A stretch of DNA of 64,000 nucleotides from Herbidospora sakaeratensis (GCF_001570525.1 NZ_BBXC01000013.1:186001-250000); one strand, 5' to 3'. Shown: positions 28,046-36,633, counted from the stretch's first letter. Made by a program: numbers and translations. Notes: generated by a model from the letters alone, not told the origin.

Positions 28046-29210
28046 CGGGCAGGGCGGTCAGCCCGCCGGTGAGGGTCTTCGGGTCGAAGGTCATCTCCTC
28101 CACGGGAAGGCCGAGCCGCAGGCCCGGGAACCGCGTGACGAGCTGGGCGAAGACCACGCTCAGCTCGATGCGGGCCAGGGGCGCGCCCATGCAGTAACGC
28201 GCGCCGTGGCCGAAGCTCAGGTGCGGCGCGCCGGAGCCGTCGGGGTCGAAGCGCTCGGGCTCCGGGTAGGCGGCCGGGTCGTGGTTGGCCGCGCCGGTGT
28301 CCAGCAGGAGCAGGTCGCCGGTCCGCACCTGGACGCCCTCCACGTCGAGGTCGGTGCGGGCGTAGCGCACCAGGCCGCCGCCGCCCAGGCCGAAGCCGCG
28401 CAGGATCTCCTCCACCGTGGCGTCGACCCGGCCCGGGTCGGCGGCCAGGGCCTGCCACTCGCCGGGGGTGGACATCATCCACAGGGTGCCCATGCCGATC
28501 GCGGTCACCGTGGTCTCGTGGCCGGCGAACAGCAGGGACATGCCCAGCATGGCGGCCTCGTCGTCGCCGACGCCGTCGGTGGCGGCCAGGCAGGAGATCA
28601 CGTCGGCGTCCGGGTCGCCTTCGGCGCGTTTGCGGGCGACCAGGTCACGGCCGTACAGGAACAGATCGGCCAGACCCTGCTCCGAGCGGGCGCGGTCGGT
28701 GACGTCGGCGGCGGCCTGGCTCCAGGCGCGGAAACGGTCGCGGTCGTCGTAGGGCACGCCGAGGAGTTCGCAGATGACGGCGATCGGCAGCGGCAGGGCG
28801 AGGGCGGCGTGCAGGTCGGCGGGGGAGCCCGCGGCCTCCATCTCGTCGAGCAGCGTCGTGGTGAGCTCCTCGATGCGGGGACGCAGGGCGCGCATGCGCT
28901 TGGGGGAGAAGTGCGGCTGCAGGAGGGCGCGCATGCGGCGGTGGTCGGTCTGCTCGGTGTCGAAGTTCCCGAGCGGGCCGCCGAAGAGGGCCGACTCCCC
29001 GCTGCGGGAAGCGCGTTCGGGCTCTGGATGGGCGCGGCCGAGGCGGTCGTCGGCGAGCAGGCGACGTACCTCCTCATAACCGGTGACGAGCCAGGCGGGG
29101 TCGCCGACCGCCGTGGTCACCGGGTGGACCGGGCCCTGCGCCTGAAGTTCGCCCAGCTCAGGAGGGCGGCGCAGCGGGCCGTCCGACTGCTGGAACGGAA
29201 GCGTGGACAT
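28035..29210 (-). CDS. Cytochrome P450
   Basis: This 391-residue P450 has LLFAGHETTVTAI in the I-helix, ExxR in EEILRGFGLG and heme loop FGHGARYCMGAPLARIEL with cysteine at about 339. Arginine replaces the usual histidine two before the cysteine, a substitution common in actinomycete P450s. It contains a family-typical DHRRMRALLQPHFSPKRM stretch. It is divergent from the TetR gene at 29302 across 91 bases containing a strong palindrome, so TetR control is likely. Its 3' end overlaps the oppositely oriented P450 by 11 bases. Confidence 0.94.
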   Translation of the reverse strand: MSTLPFQQSDGPLRRPPELGELQAQGPVHPVTTAVGDPAWLVTGYEEVRRLLADDRLGRAHPEPERASRSGESALFGGPLGNFDTEQTDHRRMRALLQPHFSPKRMRALRPRIEELTTTLLDEMEAAGSPADLHAALALPLPIAVICELLGVPYDDRDRFRAWSQAAADVTDRARSEQGLADLFLYGRDLVARKRAEGDPDADVISCLAATDGVGDDEAAMLGMSLLFAGHETTVTAIGMGTLWMMSTPGEWQALAADPGRVDATVEEILRGFGLGGGGLVRYARTDLDVEGVQVRTGDLLLLDTGAANHDPAAYPEPERFDPDGSGAPHLSFGHGARYCMGAPLARIELSVVFAQLVTRFPGLRLGLPVEEMTFDPKTLTGGLTALPVTW

Positions 29211-29265
29211 GGGACCCCCGGATAAGTAGACGATCAGTTGTATACTCCGACGTCTAAAAATCTAA

Positions 29266-29289
29266 CTTGTATACTTCGGGGGATACAAG
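29266..29289. promoter_or_regulatory. Probable TetR operator
   Basis: The 24-bp sequence has perfect 7-base arms, CTTGTAT and ATACAAG, around a 10-base centre. A half-copy, TTGTATACTCCG, occurs 28 bases upstream at 29239-29250. It lies between the divergent P450 (start 29210) and TetR (start 29302) genes. TATACT within both copies also resembles a -10 hexamer, so repressor binding would block promoters directly. Autoregulation and P450 repression are inferred. Confidence 0.65.
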
Positions 29290-29301
29290 AGGAGTGTCCG
29301 A

Positions 29302-29895
29302 ATGGTCGACCAGGCGGCCCCGGTCCGGCGGCTGCGGCGGGCAGAGCGGCGCGAGCAGATCCTCGACGCGGCCACCCGCGCCTTCGCCCGCCACGGGTTC
29401 GCCGACACCGGCCTCGACGACGTCGCCGCCGAGGCGGAACTGACGCGGGCCATGCTCTACCGGCACTTCGAGTCCAAGGCCGACCTCTATCGGGCCGTGC
29501 TCGACCGCTCGTGCGCGCGCCTCATCGAGACCACCGGTTCCGGCGACTACGACGACCGCGCGATCCCCGCGCTGGTCGAGGCCGCGAGCGGCGACCCCGA
29601 CGGGTTCCGGTTGTTGTTCCGCCATGCCGCGCGTGAACGCGAGTTCCGCGACCTGACCAGCTTCATGGCCGTCGCCTCGCGCGAACTCGCCCATCGCAAC
29701 CTGGCCCGCGTCATCCCGGCGGGACCGTGGCTTGAGTGGGCCGCCGACCTGATTCCGGTGCTCACCGTCGAGGCGGTCATCGCCTGGCTCGACGCCGGGC
29801 AGCCCGATCCCGGCCAGGCTCCCGAGCGCATCGCCGCAGCGGTGCAGGGCGTCATCGACGCGGCACGGGCGCCGATCAGGTGGCCCGCAGAGTAG
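29302..29895 (+). CDS. TetR-family transcriptional regulator
   Basis: This 197-residue regulator opens with a TetR helix-turn-helix (RREQILDAATRAFARHGFAD, then ELTRAMLYRHFESKADLYRA). A ligand-binding domain follows in which LFRHAAREREFRDLTSF and the C-terminal helices are recognisable. AAGAGGAG lies before the ATG. The palindrome in the intergenic region with the divergent P450 gene is its likely operator. The ligand is unknown but may be the P450 substrate or product. Confidence 0.93.
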   Translation: MVDQAAPVRRLRRAERREQILDAATRAFARHGFADTGLDDVAAEAELTRAMLYRHFESKADLYRAVLDRSCARLIETTGSGDYDDRAIPALVEAASGDPDGFRLLFRHAAREREFRDLTSFMAVASRELAHRNLARVIPAGPWLEWAADLIPVLTVEAVIAWLDAGQPDPGQAPERIAAAVQGVIDAARAPIRWPAE

Positions 29896-30354
29896 GGCCG
29901 ACCGGGGCGACGACCGGCGGCAGATCGCAGCACATAACGGGTCGGGGCAGGTCGAAAACCTGGGTGGCGACCAGCCCAGCCGGGTGGCGAAGATCTCCCG
30001 CAGCGGGTCGGCGGCGGCCTGGTGGGGGACCGCAGTAGCGCCATAAGTCAGGTCAGAGGGAGGGGATCCCTCGCGCTCGCCCGATCACCTGCGCATTGGT
30101 CGGAGTCATGCGACATCGGGGCTCAACGCGGTTAGAAATCTACTTTGTAAAGGCGTCGGGACAATACAAAAATTTCAGCTCCCCAAACAACAACCCTCAA
30201 CCAGGGGAGAGCGGCAGCTCTCCGATGCCGCGTGACCAGGGCCCACAGCGGCGCTGAGATCGCCATGGGCGCCTTCGTTACAGGGCCGGAGGGCGTTGGT
30301 CGTGGTCGTTGCCGGCGGGCGACCTGACCGAAGCTGGGATCTCCGCCCCCGTGG
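29896..30354. other. Intergenic region; no gene seen
   Basis: No coding region is supported in about 460 bases. The interval contains the second copy of the dispersed 28-bp repeat (30140-30167). A GGAGGGGATCCCTC palindromic stretch at about 30058-30073 might form a short hairpin. The promoter of the propeller-like gene at 30355 is expected toward the right end but is not obvious. Confidence 0.5.
30140..30167 (+). repeat. Dispersed 28-bp repeat, copy 2
   Basis: CTACTTTGTAAAGGCGTCGG and the next 8 bases match the copy at 18422-18449 at 24 of 28 positions. The two copies lie 11.7 kb apart, each in a gene-poor interval. A weaker match continues for some 40 bases to a CCTCAAC block. No transposase is next to either copy. 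Confidence 0.5.
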
Positions 30355-31485
30355 ATGCGTCAGAATGTCCAGATCTTTCCAGGGCGATGGGGGCAAATCG
30401 TGTGGGCTCTCGTGATGGCGGCGGTGCTGGTGGGCGGCGCGGCCGGTGAGGCGCCGGTGTGGCGGTCGGCGTCGCTGGCGCCGAAGGCGGGTCATGACTC
30501 TTTCGCCCACGTGGCGGCGGTCGGCGCGAAGGACATCTGGGCGGCGAGCGGGGCGGGCAGCGTTCTGGTGTCCGGGTCCCACGCGGCTCTGCTCGAGCGT
30601 TTCGACGGCAGGCGCTGGCGGTCGATGCCCAGGCCGTCGGGGGCGATCACGGCCTTGTCCGCTTCGTCGGCGGGTGACGTGTGGGCGCTCAGTTCTGGCC
30701 GGGCGCATCGTTGGGATGGGAAGGGCTGGCGGGTGATGCGGTCGTTCTCGCGGTCGGCTCATGTGCTGCTGGCCGCTGTTCCCGGTGGGGCCTGGTTGTC
30801 GGAGCAGGGGAGGCTGAGCCGGTACGACGGCAGGCGCTGGCAGTCTGTTCCGGTTCCGGCCGGTCTTGAGGTCGGGGCGGTGCGTGTGCAGGGGCGGGAC
30901 GTGTGGGTGCTTGGCCGGTACAAGTCGGGTAAGGCCATTTACGACACGATTCAGGGTGGCAGCCCTGCCGCGTTGCGGTGGAACGGCCGGGCGTTGGTCC
31001 GGGTGCCCGTTTCGGCGCCGGCGAAGGTCGGTGTCCAGTTGCAGCTCGATGACGTGGTCGTCGGCAAGGGTGGTGATCTGTGGTTGTCGGGCCGTTCGGT
31101 GCTGGACGGCGACCGTCTGCCGGTCCTGCAGCGGCGTGGGTCGAAGTGGACGACCTTGACCCCGCCTGGCACGTCCGCGCCGGGCAATATCGAGCCTGAC
31201 GGGTTGGGGGGTGTGTGGTTCGATTACGGCCTTGATCAGCCGCTGTGGCGCAGTCGTGCGGGGAAGTGGGTGAAGGTCGCCGCTCCGCAGCCGCCTTCGG
31301 GTCGTCGTTGGGGTCTGTTCACGAATTTCGGGGCGGCGGTCACGGTGCATGTTCCGGGGACGACGTTGCTGGTGCGGGCGGGGGCGTCGTCGGTTCCGGC
31401 GCCGGGGAACTCCTATGACCCGGAGACGAGTGTGAAGGCGCACGAGTCGGCTGACCGGGTGGTCATGACGGGCCCGTACCGGTGA
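30355..31485 (+). CDS. Secreted beta-propeller-like protein
   Basis: This 376-residue protein begins with a signal-anchor or signal peptide (IVWALVMAAVLVGGAAG). It then has repeated blades with a D-(I/V/L)-W core: GAKDIWAASG, AGDVWALSSG, GRDVWVLGRY, GGDLWLSGRS and GGVWFDYG, each followed after ~20 residues by a W-containing strand (DGRRWRS, DGKGWRV, DGRRWQS). This spacing is typical of BNR/sialidase-like or lectin-type propellers found in exported actinomycete proteins. No catalytic residues can be assigned. Its 3' end overlaps the convergent SDR gene by 23 bases. Confidence 0.75.
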   Translation: MRQNVQIFPGRWGQIVWALVMAAVLVGGAAGEAPVWRSASLAPKAGHDSFAHVAAVGAKDIWAASGAGSVLVSGSHAALLERFDGRRWRSMPRPSGAITALSASSAGDVWALSSGRAHRWDGKGWRVMRSFSRSAHVLLAAVPGGAWLSEQGRLSRYDGRRWQSVPVPAGLEVGAVRVQGRDVWVLGRYKSGKAIYDTIQGGSPAALRWNGRALVRVPVSAPAKVGVQLQLDDVVVGKGGDLWLSGRSVLDGDRLPVLQRRGSKWTTLTPPGTSAPGNIEPDGLGGVWFDYGLDQPLWRSRAGKWVKVAAPQPPSGRRWGLFTNFGAAVTVHVPGTTLLVRAGASSVPAPGNSYDPETSVKAHESADRVVMTGPYR

Positions 31486-32374
31486 ACGTGACTCCGGTGA
31501 GGTCTTCGGAGATGGCCCACAGCCGCTGCTGGACGTCTGCTTCGTAGGATTCCGGGCTGGAGGTGACCGGTCGGGGGTGGCCGATGACCTGGTTGCGGCC
31601 GCCGGGGCCGTAGTACTGGCCGCCGAGGGCGGCGGGGTCGGTGGCGGCGCGCAGGGTGGGCAGGGCGCCCATGGCGGGTGTCTGGGTGATGAGTGGTGCG
31701 AGCCAGGTGATGGGGAGCCGGAGGGGGGCCGGGACGTTGCGGGCGAGTTCGGTCGCGGAGATGCCGGGGTGGGCGGCGAGTGCGATGGTGGTGCCGTGGG
31801 GGGCGAGGCGGCGCTGGAGTTCGTAGGTGAACATCAGGTTGGCCAGTTTGGATTGGCCGTAGGCGGCGATGCGGCTGTATGAGCGTTCCCATTGCAGGTC
31901 GTCGAAGTGGATGGCGGCTCGGATGCGGTGGCCGGTGCTGCTGACCGTCACGACGCGTGAGCCGGGTAGGGGCAGCATCAGGTCGAGTAGTAGCCCGGTG
32001 AGGGCGAAGTGGCCGAGGTGGTTGGTGCCGAACTGCATTTCGAAGCCGTCGTGGGTGGTCTGTTTGGGGGTGTACATGACGCCGGCGTTGTTGATGAGCA
32101 GGTCGATGCGGTCGGTCCGGTTTCGTAGTGCGGCGGCTGCGGCGTGGATGGAGTCGAGCGAGGTGAGGTCGAGGGCTTGGACGGTCACGTCGCCGGTCAT
32201 GCGGGCTGCGGCTTGGTTGCCTTTTTCGGTGTCGCGTACGGCGAGTATCACGGAGGCGCCGTGTTCGGCGAGGGCTTTGGCGGTCTCGTATCCGAGGCCG
32301 GTGTTGGCTCCGGTGACGACGGCGAGTCGTCCGTGTTGGTCGGGGATGTTGGTGGTGGTCCAGTTCTGGGTCAT
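31463..32374 (-). CDS. SDR oxidoreductase (retinol-dehydrogenase-like)
   Basis: This 303-residue short-chain dehydrogenase has TGANTGLGYETAKALAEHGA at the cofactor site, NNAGVMYTPK, the long-chain SDR loop [16 protein letters not shown], a serine in VVTVSSTGHR and catalytic YGQSK. The family (NCBI group oxidoreductase / RDH-like) reduces small carbonyls or quinones. It is divergent from a TetR gene, with a perfect 39-bp palindrome between the starts, a typical xenobiotic-response arrangement. A closely similar SDR, also paired with a regulator, lies at 50773-51720. Confidence 0.92.
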   Translation of the reverse strand: MTQNWTTTNIPDQHGRLAVVTGANTGLGYETAKALAEHGASVILAVRDTEKGNQAAARMTGDVTVQALDLTSLDSIHAAAAALRNRTDRIDLLINNAGVMYTPKQTTHDGFEMQFGTNHLGHFALTGLLLDLMLPLPGSRVVTVSSTGHRIRAAIHFDDLQWERSYSRIAAYGQSKLANLMFTYELQRRLAPHGTTIALAAHPGISATELARNVPAPLRLPITWLAPLITQTPAMGALPTLRAATDPAALGGQYYGPGGRNQVIGHPRPVTSSPESYEADVQQRLWAISEDLTGVTFTGTGPS

Positions 32375-32386
32375 ACCGGGACATTA

Positions 32387-32425
32387 AAATACCTCCGGTA
32401 CGTTGTCAACGTACCGGAGGTATTT
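32387..32425. promoter_or_regulatory. Perfect 39-bp palindromic operator
   Basis: Two perfect 19-base arms surround a single T: AAATACCTCCGGTACGTTG and its exact complement. The right arm contains the GGAGG ribosome site of the TetR gene that starts at 32430, and the left end lies 13 bases upstream of the SDR start. Binding of a TetR dimer pair here would block transcription in both directions and translation initiation of tetR. The transcript of the palindrome could also fold into a hairpin hiding the ribosome site. Confidence 0.85.
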
Positions 32426-32429
32426 AAGT

Positions 32430-33107
32430 ATGCTGGCGACCGTGACCTTCCAGCGGGCCCGAACCGAGGAACAGCGTGAGATCCGGCGGCGGGCGATCCT
32501 CGACGAGGCGTCGGCGATGCTCGACGAGATGCCCGTCGCGGCGGTGAGCCTGAACGAGCTCAGCCGCCGGGTGGGCCTGGCCAAGCCCAACGTGCTGCGT
32601 TATTTCGAGTCGCGTGAGGCGGTGCTGCTGGAACTGCTGGACCGTTTCCTGGGGGAGTGGCTGGCGGAACTGGCGGGGGAGCTGGCGGCCGGCGTCCACG
32701 ACGACCGTCCGATGGCCGAGCGGGCGACGGCGGTGGCCGGGATCCTGAGCAGGTCGCTCTCCCGCCGGGTGGTGTTGTGCGATCTGTTCGGGGCGCAGGG
32801 CAGCGTGCTGGAGCACAACGTGTCCGTCGAGGTGGTGGCGCGGTACAAGCGCGGCTCCCTGGCCCGGCTGACGACCATGTCCGGTCTGGTCGGGAGGTGC
32901 CTGCCGGAGCTGGGGGAGAACGCGACGCTGTTCTGCCTGCAGACCATGGTGATGGCGGGGGCGCTGTCGGCCTACAGCACGCCCCCGCCGAGCCTGCGGG
33001 CGGCTTATGAGGCCGAGCCCGACCTGGCCGGCTTCCACATGGAGCTGGGGGACTCCTTGAGGCTGGCCCTGACCGCGACCCTGTTGGGCGTGCTGCCTCG
33101 CGATTGA
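32430..33107 (+). CDS. TetR-family transcriptional regulator
   Basis: This 225-residue repressor-type protein has an N-terminal TetR helix-turn-helix: IRRRAILDEASAMLDEMPVA, then LSRRVGLAKPNVLRYFESRE. The C-terminal domain is the TetR_C_17-like type seen in actinomycete repressors paired with SDR genes. I chose the ATG at 32430 because GGAGG lies at 32416-32420; upstream frames run through the operator. It is divergent from the SDR gene at 31463-32374. Its ligand is unknown, perhaps a reactive carbonyl. Confidence 0.92.
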   Translation: MLATVTFQRARTEEQREIRRRAILDEASAMLDEMPVAAVSLNELSRRVGLAKPNVLRYFESREAVLLELLDRFLGEWLAELAGELAAGVHDDRPMAERATAVAGILSRSLSRRVVLCDLFGAQGSVLEHNVSVEVVARYKRGSLARLTTMSGLVGRCLPELGENATLFCLQTMVMAGALSAYSTPPPSLRAAYEAEPDLAGFHMELGDSLRLALTATLLGVLPRD

Positions 33108-33110
33108 CCC

Positions 33111-33917
33111 TCAGGGTGCTTGGGGGCCTCCGGCGATGGCGTCGCGGCAGAGCAGGCACCCCTGGTCGGTGCAGCGGGTGATGTCCTGGTCGGCGGCGAT
33201 GGCGGCCGTCGCGGCGGCCACGGCCTGCCGGGCGGGGTAGGCGCGCCAGAGGGAGGCGCCCACGGTGGCGGTGCGGGCGAAGGGGCGCAGGGCCGGCTCC
33301 AGGCGGGGGAAGCCCTCGGAGCAGGAGCCGACCTCCACCGTGCGGATTTCGCCGTCCTCGCCCCGCGCCCATCTGAGGAACAGGCGGCGGCCCGACCGCT
33401 GTTCGGCCAGGTGCAATGCCGTCATGCGGTTGAGGCCCACGCCGATGAGCAGGATCGCGCCGTCGCGGTCGGCCAGGTCGCGGACGGGGCCGTACACGTC
33501 GTCCGGGCTCTGGGCTGCCATGAGTTCGGCGGCCTGCGGGCCGAGGGCGGCGAAGGAGTTGAGCGGGTGCCTGCCGCGTACGGCGCCGGGCCGCCGGATG
33601 AGCGCCGCGGGCAGCATGCCCAGGTGTGGGTTGATGAGACCGCAGTCCACGGTGTAGGCGGGGCCGTCCGGAATCCGGTCGGGCCCGGTGGTGTAGTCGA
33701 CGCCGTTGCGGGCCGGGCCGGCGGAAACGCGCAGGCTGAACTGGGGCTCGGTGAAGGCGGGCACCACCACGGTGCAGCCGCGCGCGAGCAGCGCGTCCAG
33801 GACGGTGTCGGCGTCGACGGGTGTGCCGAACGACCGCAGTGAGGTGTGCAGCATCACGGGGCGGCCGGCGAGGCCGAGGTCGTCGACGGCGGCGGTGAGG
33901 TGGCCGGGGTGGATCAT
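33111..33917 (-). CDS. AAC(3)-family N-acetyltransferase
   Basis: This 268-residue protein matches the Antibiotic_NAT (aminoglycoside 3-N-acetyltransferase) family: VMLHTSLRSFG near the N-terminus, TVVVPAFTEPQFS, RRPGAVRGRHPLNSFAALGP with the conserved histidine, and LLIGVGLNRMTALHLAE. The C-terminus carries a cysteine cluster (CTDQGCLLCRD) that may bind metal and is unusual for resistance enzymes. It starts 17 bases downstream of the STAND gene stop on the same strand, so it may belong to that operon. Aminoglycoside resistance is possible, but many family members acetylate other amines. Confidence 0.87.
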   Translation of the reverse strand: MIHPGHLTAAVDDLGLAGRPVMLHTSLRSFGTPVDADTVLDALLARGCTVVVPAFTEPQFSLRVSAGPARNGVDYTTGPDRIPDGPAYTVDCGLINPHLGMLPAALIRRPGAVRGRHPLNSFAALGPQAAELMAAQSPDDVYGPVRDLADRDGAILLIGVGLNRMTALHLAEQRSGRRLFLRWARGEDGEIRTVEVGSCSEGFPRLEPALRPFARTATVGASLWRAYPARQAVAAATAAIAADQDITRCTDQGCLLCRDAIAGGPQAP

Positions 33918-33933
33918 GGGGGCCTCCGTTGGG

Positions 33934-36054
33934 TCAGGCGAGGTGGTCGGCGTCGACGACGTGGCCGCGCAGGAGCTCGTCGAGGGCCCGCCGGGTCGTC
34001 ATGGTGTCGGGGTGGTCGTCGCCCAGGGTGCGGCCGCGCCGTTCGGCGACCCGCCGGTAGAGGGACTCGGCCTCGTGGAGGCGGTTTTGGCGGGCGATCG
34101 TCCAGGCGAGTTCGTGCAGGGTGAGCAGGGTCTGGGGGTGGTCGGTCTCGAGGGTCCGGCGCAGGGTGAGGAGGTCGTGGTACATGGCCTCGGCCTCGGC
34201 CCAGTTGCCCTGCTTGGCGGTGATCCAGGCGAGTTCGTGCTGGGTCTGCACGGTCTGCGGGTGATCGCCGCCGAGAATGCGCCGCCGGTCGTGGAGGACG
34301 TCCTGGAAGGCGGCGCGGGCCTCGTCGAGGCGGCCCTGCCGGGCGATGGCGAGGGCCAGTTCGTGCCGGGTGGTCAGGGTGAGGCGCGCCTCGGGGCCCA
34401 GGTGGCGCAGGCCGTCGGTGAGCGCGTGCCGGTAGCGTTCCTCGGCTTCGGCCCATCGGTCCAGGCAGGTGGCGACCCAGGCGAACTCGTGACGGCTCTC
34501 GATGGTCTGGGGGTGGTGGTCGCCGAGCACGCGGCGCCGGATGTCGAGCACCTCTTTGAACATCGTCTCGGCGCGGGCGGGGTCCCCGCCGTCGGCGACC
34601 GCCCAGGCGTGGTTGTGCCGGACGTCGAGCACGGCGGGATGCTCCTGTCCCAGGGCGGCGCAGCGGGTCAGGGCGGTCCGGCACAGGATGTCGGCGGCTT
34701 TCCCGGCTCCGCTGCAGTTGAAGGCCCCGGACAGGTCGGCGGCGGCGTCCATGAGCAGGGCGAGGTGGTCGAGGTCCACGTGCCCGGCGGCGTTGTCGAG
34801 CAGGGCCAGCAGGTGCTGGCCGAGCAGCCGGTAGTGGGGCCAGCGGTCCGGTGACCAGTGGTCGGGCCGGTCCGCGCGGAGCTCCCGCAGCGCGTCGGCG
34901 AGCCGTTCGACGGCGGTGTGCCAGAGGTCCGGCCCGTCGATGCGGGCCCGGCCGGCGGCGGTGACGACGGGGTGGAGCGTGATCACGGCGGGTTCCCGCC
35001 GGATGAGTCCGACGCCCCGCAGTCCGTCCAGCGCCTCCTTCAGCCCGGTCGTGGGCAGGATGCGCGTGGGGATGGACGTGGAGGCGTAGCAGCTCGCCAG
35101 CCGCAGCAGCGTCCGGGCCTGGGGGACGCCGTGGCTGGCCAGGCCGTCGAGGGAGATCTCCGCGGTGCGCGCCACGGCGGTGCCGGGGACTCGTCCGAGG
35201 GCGCGGGTGTACGCGGCGAAGGTCGGCCATTGGGCGACCGGCGAACGCAAGTAGGCGCCGGCCAGGGTGAGGGCGAGCGGGAGGCCGTCGAGCCGGTGTG
35301 CCAGGGTCTCGGCTTCGGCGTCGTCTCCGGCGTCCGGCGCGAGGTCGCGCAGGACCTGGGCCGCGTCGGCGGTGCTCAGGCGGTCGACCGTGAACGTCCG
35401 GGCGGCCTCCCAGTGGCGCGGGTCGGTCTGTCTGCTGGTCACCACGACGAGGCCGCGGTGCGACGCGCGGGCCCAGCCCCGGCCGTCCCGCGCGCCCGCG
35501 AGCACCTGGGGATCGTCGGCGTTGTCGAAGACGAGCAGCCATTCCCGGGACGCGTTCTCCAGCAGCCGCCAGAGCCGATCCGGAGCCTCGGCCGCCCCTT
35601 TGGCGATCGATTCGACGTCGGTGTGGGATCCGCCCAGGTCACCCGCCACGTCGGCGAGGCCCGCGGAGAAGCCGGCCGGGTCGGCGGCGCAGACCCACCA
35701 CACGTGCCGCTCGCTTAGCTGCTCGGTGAGGGCGGCGGCGAGCGTGGACTTCCCGGCTCCGCCCGGCCCGGCCAGGACGGCGGGGCCCTCTCCGGGGCGG
35801 TGCGCCAGTGCCACCAGCCGCTCCAGCAGGTCGCGGCGGCCGCGCAGTTCGGGCATGGTGCCGTCGAGGGTGTCGTCGAGGGTGTCGTCGAGGGTGTCGT
35901 CGAGGGTGTCGTCGACGATGTCGACCTCGCGGTCGATCCACGCCATCAGGTCGTCCAGGCCGCGCCGGACGTCGTAGGGCGGGGCCGCCGCGGCGGTGTG
36001 GGCGCGCCGGTAGAGGTCGGCGTAGGTGAGCCGGATCGGCTCGTCGTGGTTCAT
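33934..36054 (-). CDS. STAND (NB-ARC) NTPase with TPR repeats
   Basis: This is a 706-residue protein. A short N-terminal region with a repetitive acidic linker (DDTL repeats at about 47-66) leads to an NB-ARC/STAND NTPase with P-loop AGPGGAGKST (95-104), Walker B LLVFDNADD (173-181) and sensor motif VVVTSRQTD. From about 480 to the end there are five or so TPR/kinesin-light-chain-like repeats with the signature GDHHPQTI..HELAW and GGDHPQTV..HELAW. Such proteins oligomerise on sensing a ligand and signal to an effector. The ATG at 36054 overlaps the sigma-factor stop (ATGA), so the two are probably made together. The effector may be the sigma factor itself or the downstream acetyltransferase. 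Confidence 0.9.
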   Translation of the reverse strand: MNHDEPIRLTYADLYRRAHTAAAAPPYDVRRGLDDLMAWIDREVDIVDDTLDDTLDDTLDDTLDGTMPELRGRRDLLERLVALAHRPGEGPAVLAGPGGAGKSTLAAALTEQLSERHVWWVCAADPAGFSAGLADVAGDLGGSHTDVESIAKGAAEAPDRLWRLLENASREWLLVFDNADDPQVLAGARDGRGWARASHRGLVVVTSRQTDPRHWEAARTFTVDRLSTADAAQVLRDLAPDAGDDAEAETLAHRLDGLPLALTLAGAYLRSPVAQWPTFAAYTRALGRVPGTAVARTAEISLDGLASHGVPQARTLLRLASCYASTSIPTRILPTTGLKEALDGLRGVGLIRREPAVITLHPVVTAAGRARIDGPDLWHTAVERLADALRELRADRPDHWSPDRWPHYRLLGQHLLALLDNAAGHVDLDHLALLMDAAADLSGAFNCSGAGKAADILCRTALTRCAALGQEHPAVLDVRHNHAWAVADGGDPARAETMFKEVLDIRRRVLGDHHPQTIESRHEFAWVATCLDRWAEAEERYRHALTDGLRHLGPEARLTLTTRHELALAIARQGRLDEARAAFQDVLHDRRRILGGDHPQTVQTQHELAWITAKQGNWAEAEAMYHDLLTLRRTLETDHPQTLLTLHELAWTIARQNRLHEAESLYRRVAERRGRTLGDDHPDTMTTRRALDELLRGHVVDADHLA
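35868..35915. repeat. 12-bp tandem repeat inside the STAND gene
   Basis: Four copies of GGGTGTCGTCGA lie head to tail and encode, on the minus strand, the acidic tetrapeptide repeat DDTL just before the P-loop region. The repeats keep the reading frame. Copy-number change by slippage would lengthen or shorten the linker by four residues without breaking the protein. Confidence 0.9.
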
Positions 36055-36632
36055 GGCGAGGGCTCCTCTTCTTCTTCCTCGTCGTCGGTGAAGGACACCA
36101 GGTGGCCGACGCCGGCCTTGATCTGCCCGCGGGCCTCCCGCAGGTGCCCGCGTACCGTGCTCGGGGCCAGCCCGAGGTGCTCGGCGACCTGCTGGGTGGT
36201 CCACGACTCCCGCCAGAGCAGGCAGGCGACCGTCCGCCGGGTGGGCGGCATCGACTCGATCACCCGCCAGCAGGCCTCCAGTGCGAGGGCGAACGCGACC
36301 CGGTCGCCGACGTCGTCGCACGGAGAGTGCGGGTGGGGGAGGTCGTCGGTCAGCGGGCTCACCGCCGGCCTCCTGCACAGGTCGATCGACCGGTACCTGA
36401 CCGCCTGGCGCAGCCACTTCCTGCGCTGGCCGGGACTGAGCGGGCCGACGTCGTCCCAGGCGCGGCAGACCGCCTCGAAGGCCTTCTGCACGAGATCCGG
36501 CGCGTCGCACGCGCGGGCCCAGGGGAGGGAGCAGGCGTATCGATGCAGGTCGTGGGCTTCCTGCCGGAAGAGGTCGGCGACCTGCCGGCGTTGCCGCCGG
36601 GTGAGTTCGGGCCGGGGGGTGGAGGGGGCCAT
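36051..36632 (-). CDS. ECF-like sigma factor
   Basis: This 193-residue sigma-70-type protein has a region 2-like segment (DAPDLVQKAFEAVCRAWDDV, then KWLRQAVRYRSIDLCRR) and a region 4 helix-turn-helix (LLWRESWTTQQVAEHLGLAP, then STVRGHLREARGQIKAG). The C-terminus is a run of glutamates (DDEEEEEEPSP). No anti-sigma factor with a classical zinc motif is adjacent. Instead the stop overlaps the start of a STAND NTPase, which could control it. The gene starts one base after the stop of a small membrane-protein gene, giving a tight three-gene operon. Confidence 0.87.
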   Translation of the reverse strand: MAPSTPRPELTRRQRRQVADLFRQEAHDLHRYACSLPWARACDAPDLVQKAFEAVCRAWDDVGPLSPGQRRKWLRQAVRYRSIDLCRRPAVSPLTDDLPHPHSPCDDVGDRVAFALALEACWRVIESMPPTRRTVACLLWRESWTTQQVAEHLGLAPSTVRGHLREARGQIKAGVGHLVSFTDDEEEEEEPSP

Positions 36633-36633
36633 G

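Noticed and set aside
30058-30073. GGAGGGGATCCCTC as a transcription terminator
   Set aside because: The stem is short, no T-run follows, and the nearest gene end is over 160 bases away.
33914-35542. Long proline/arginine-rich minus-strand frame within the STAND gene
   Set aside because: It is a shifted frame of the STAND-TPR gene, which has clear P-loop and repeat motifs.
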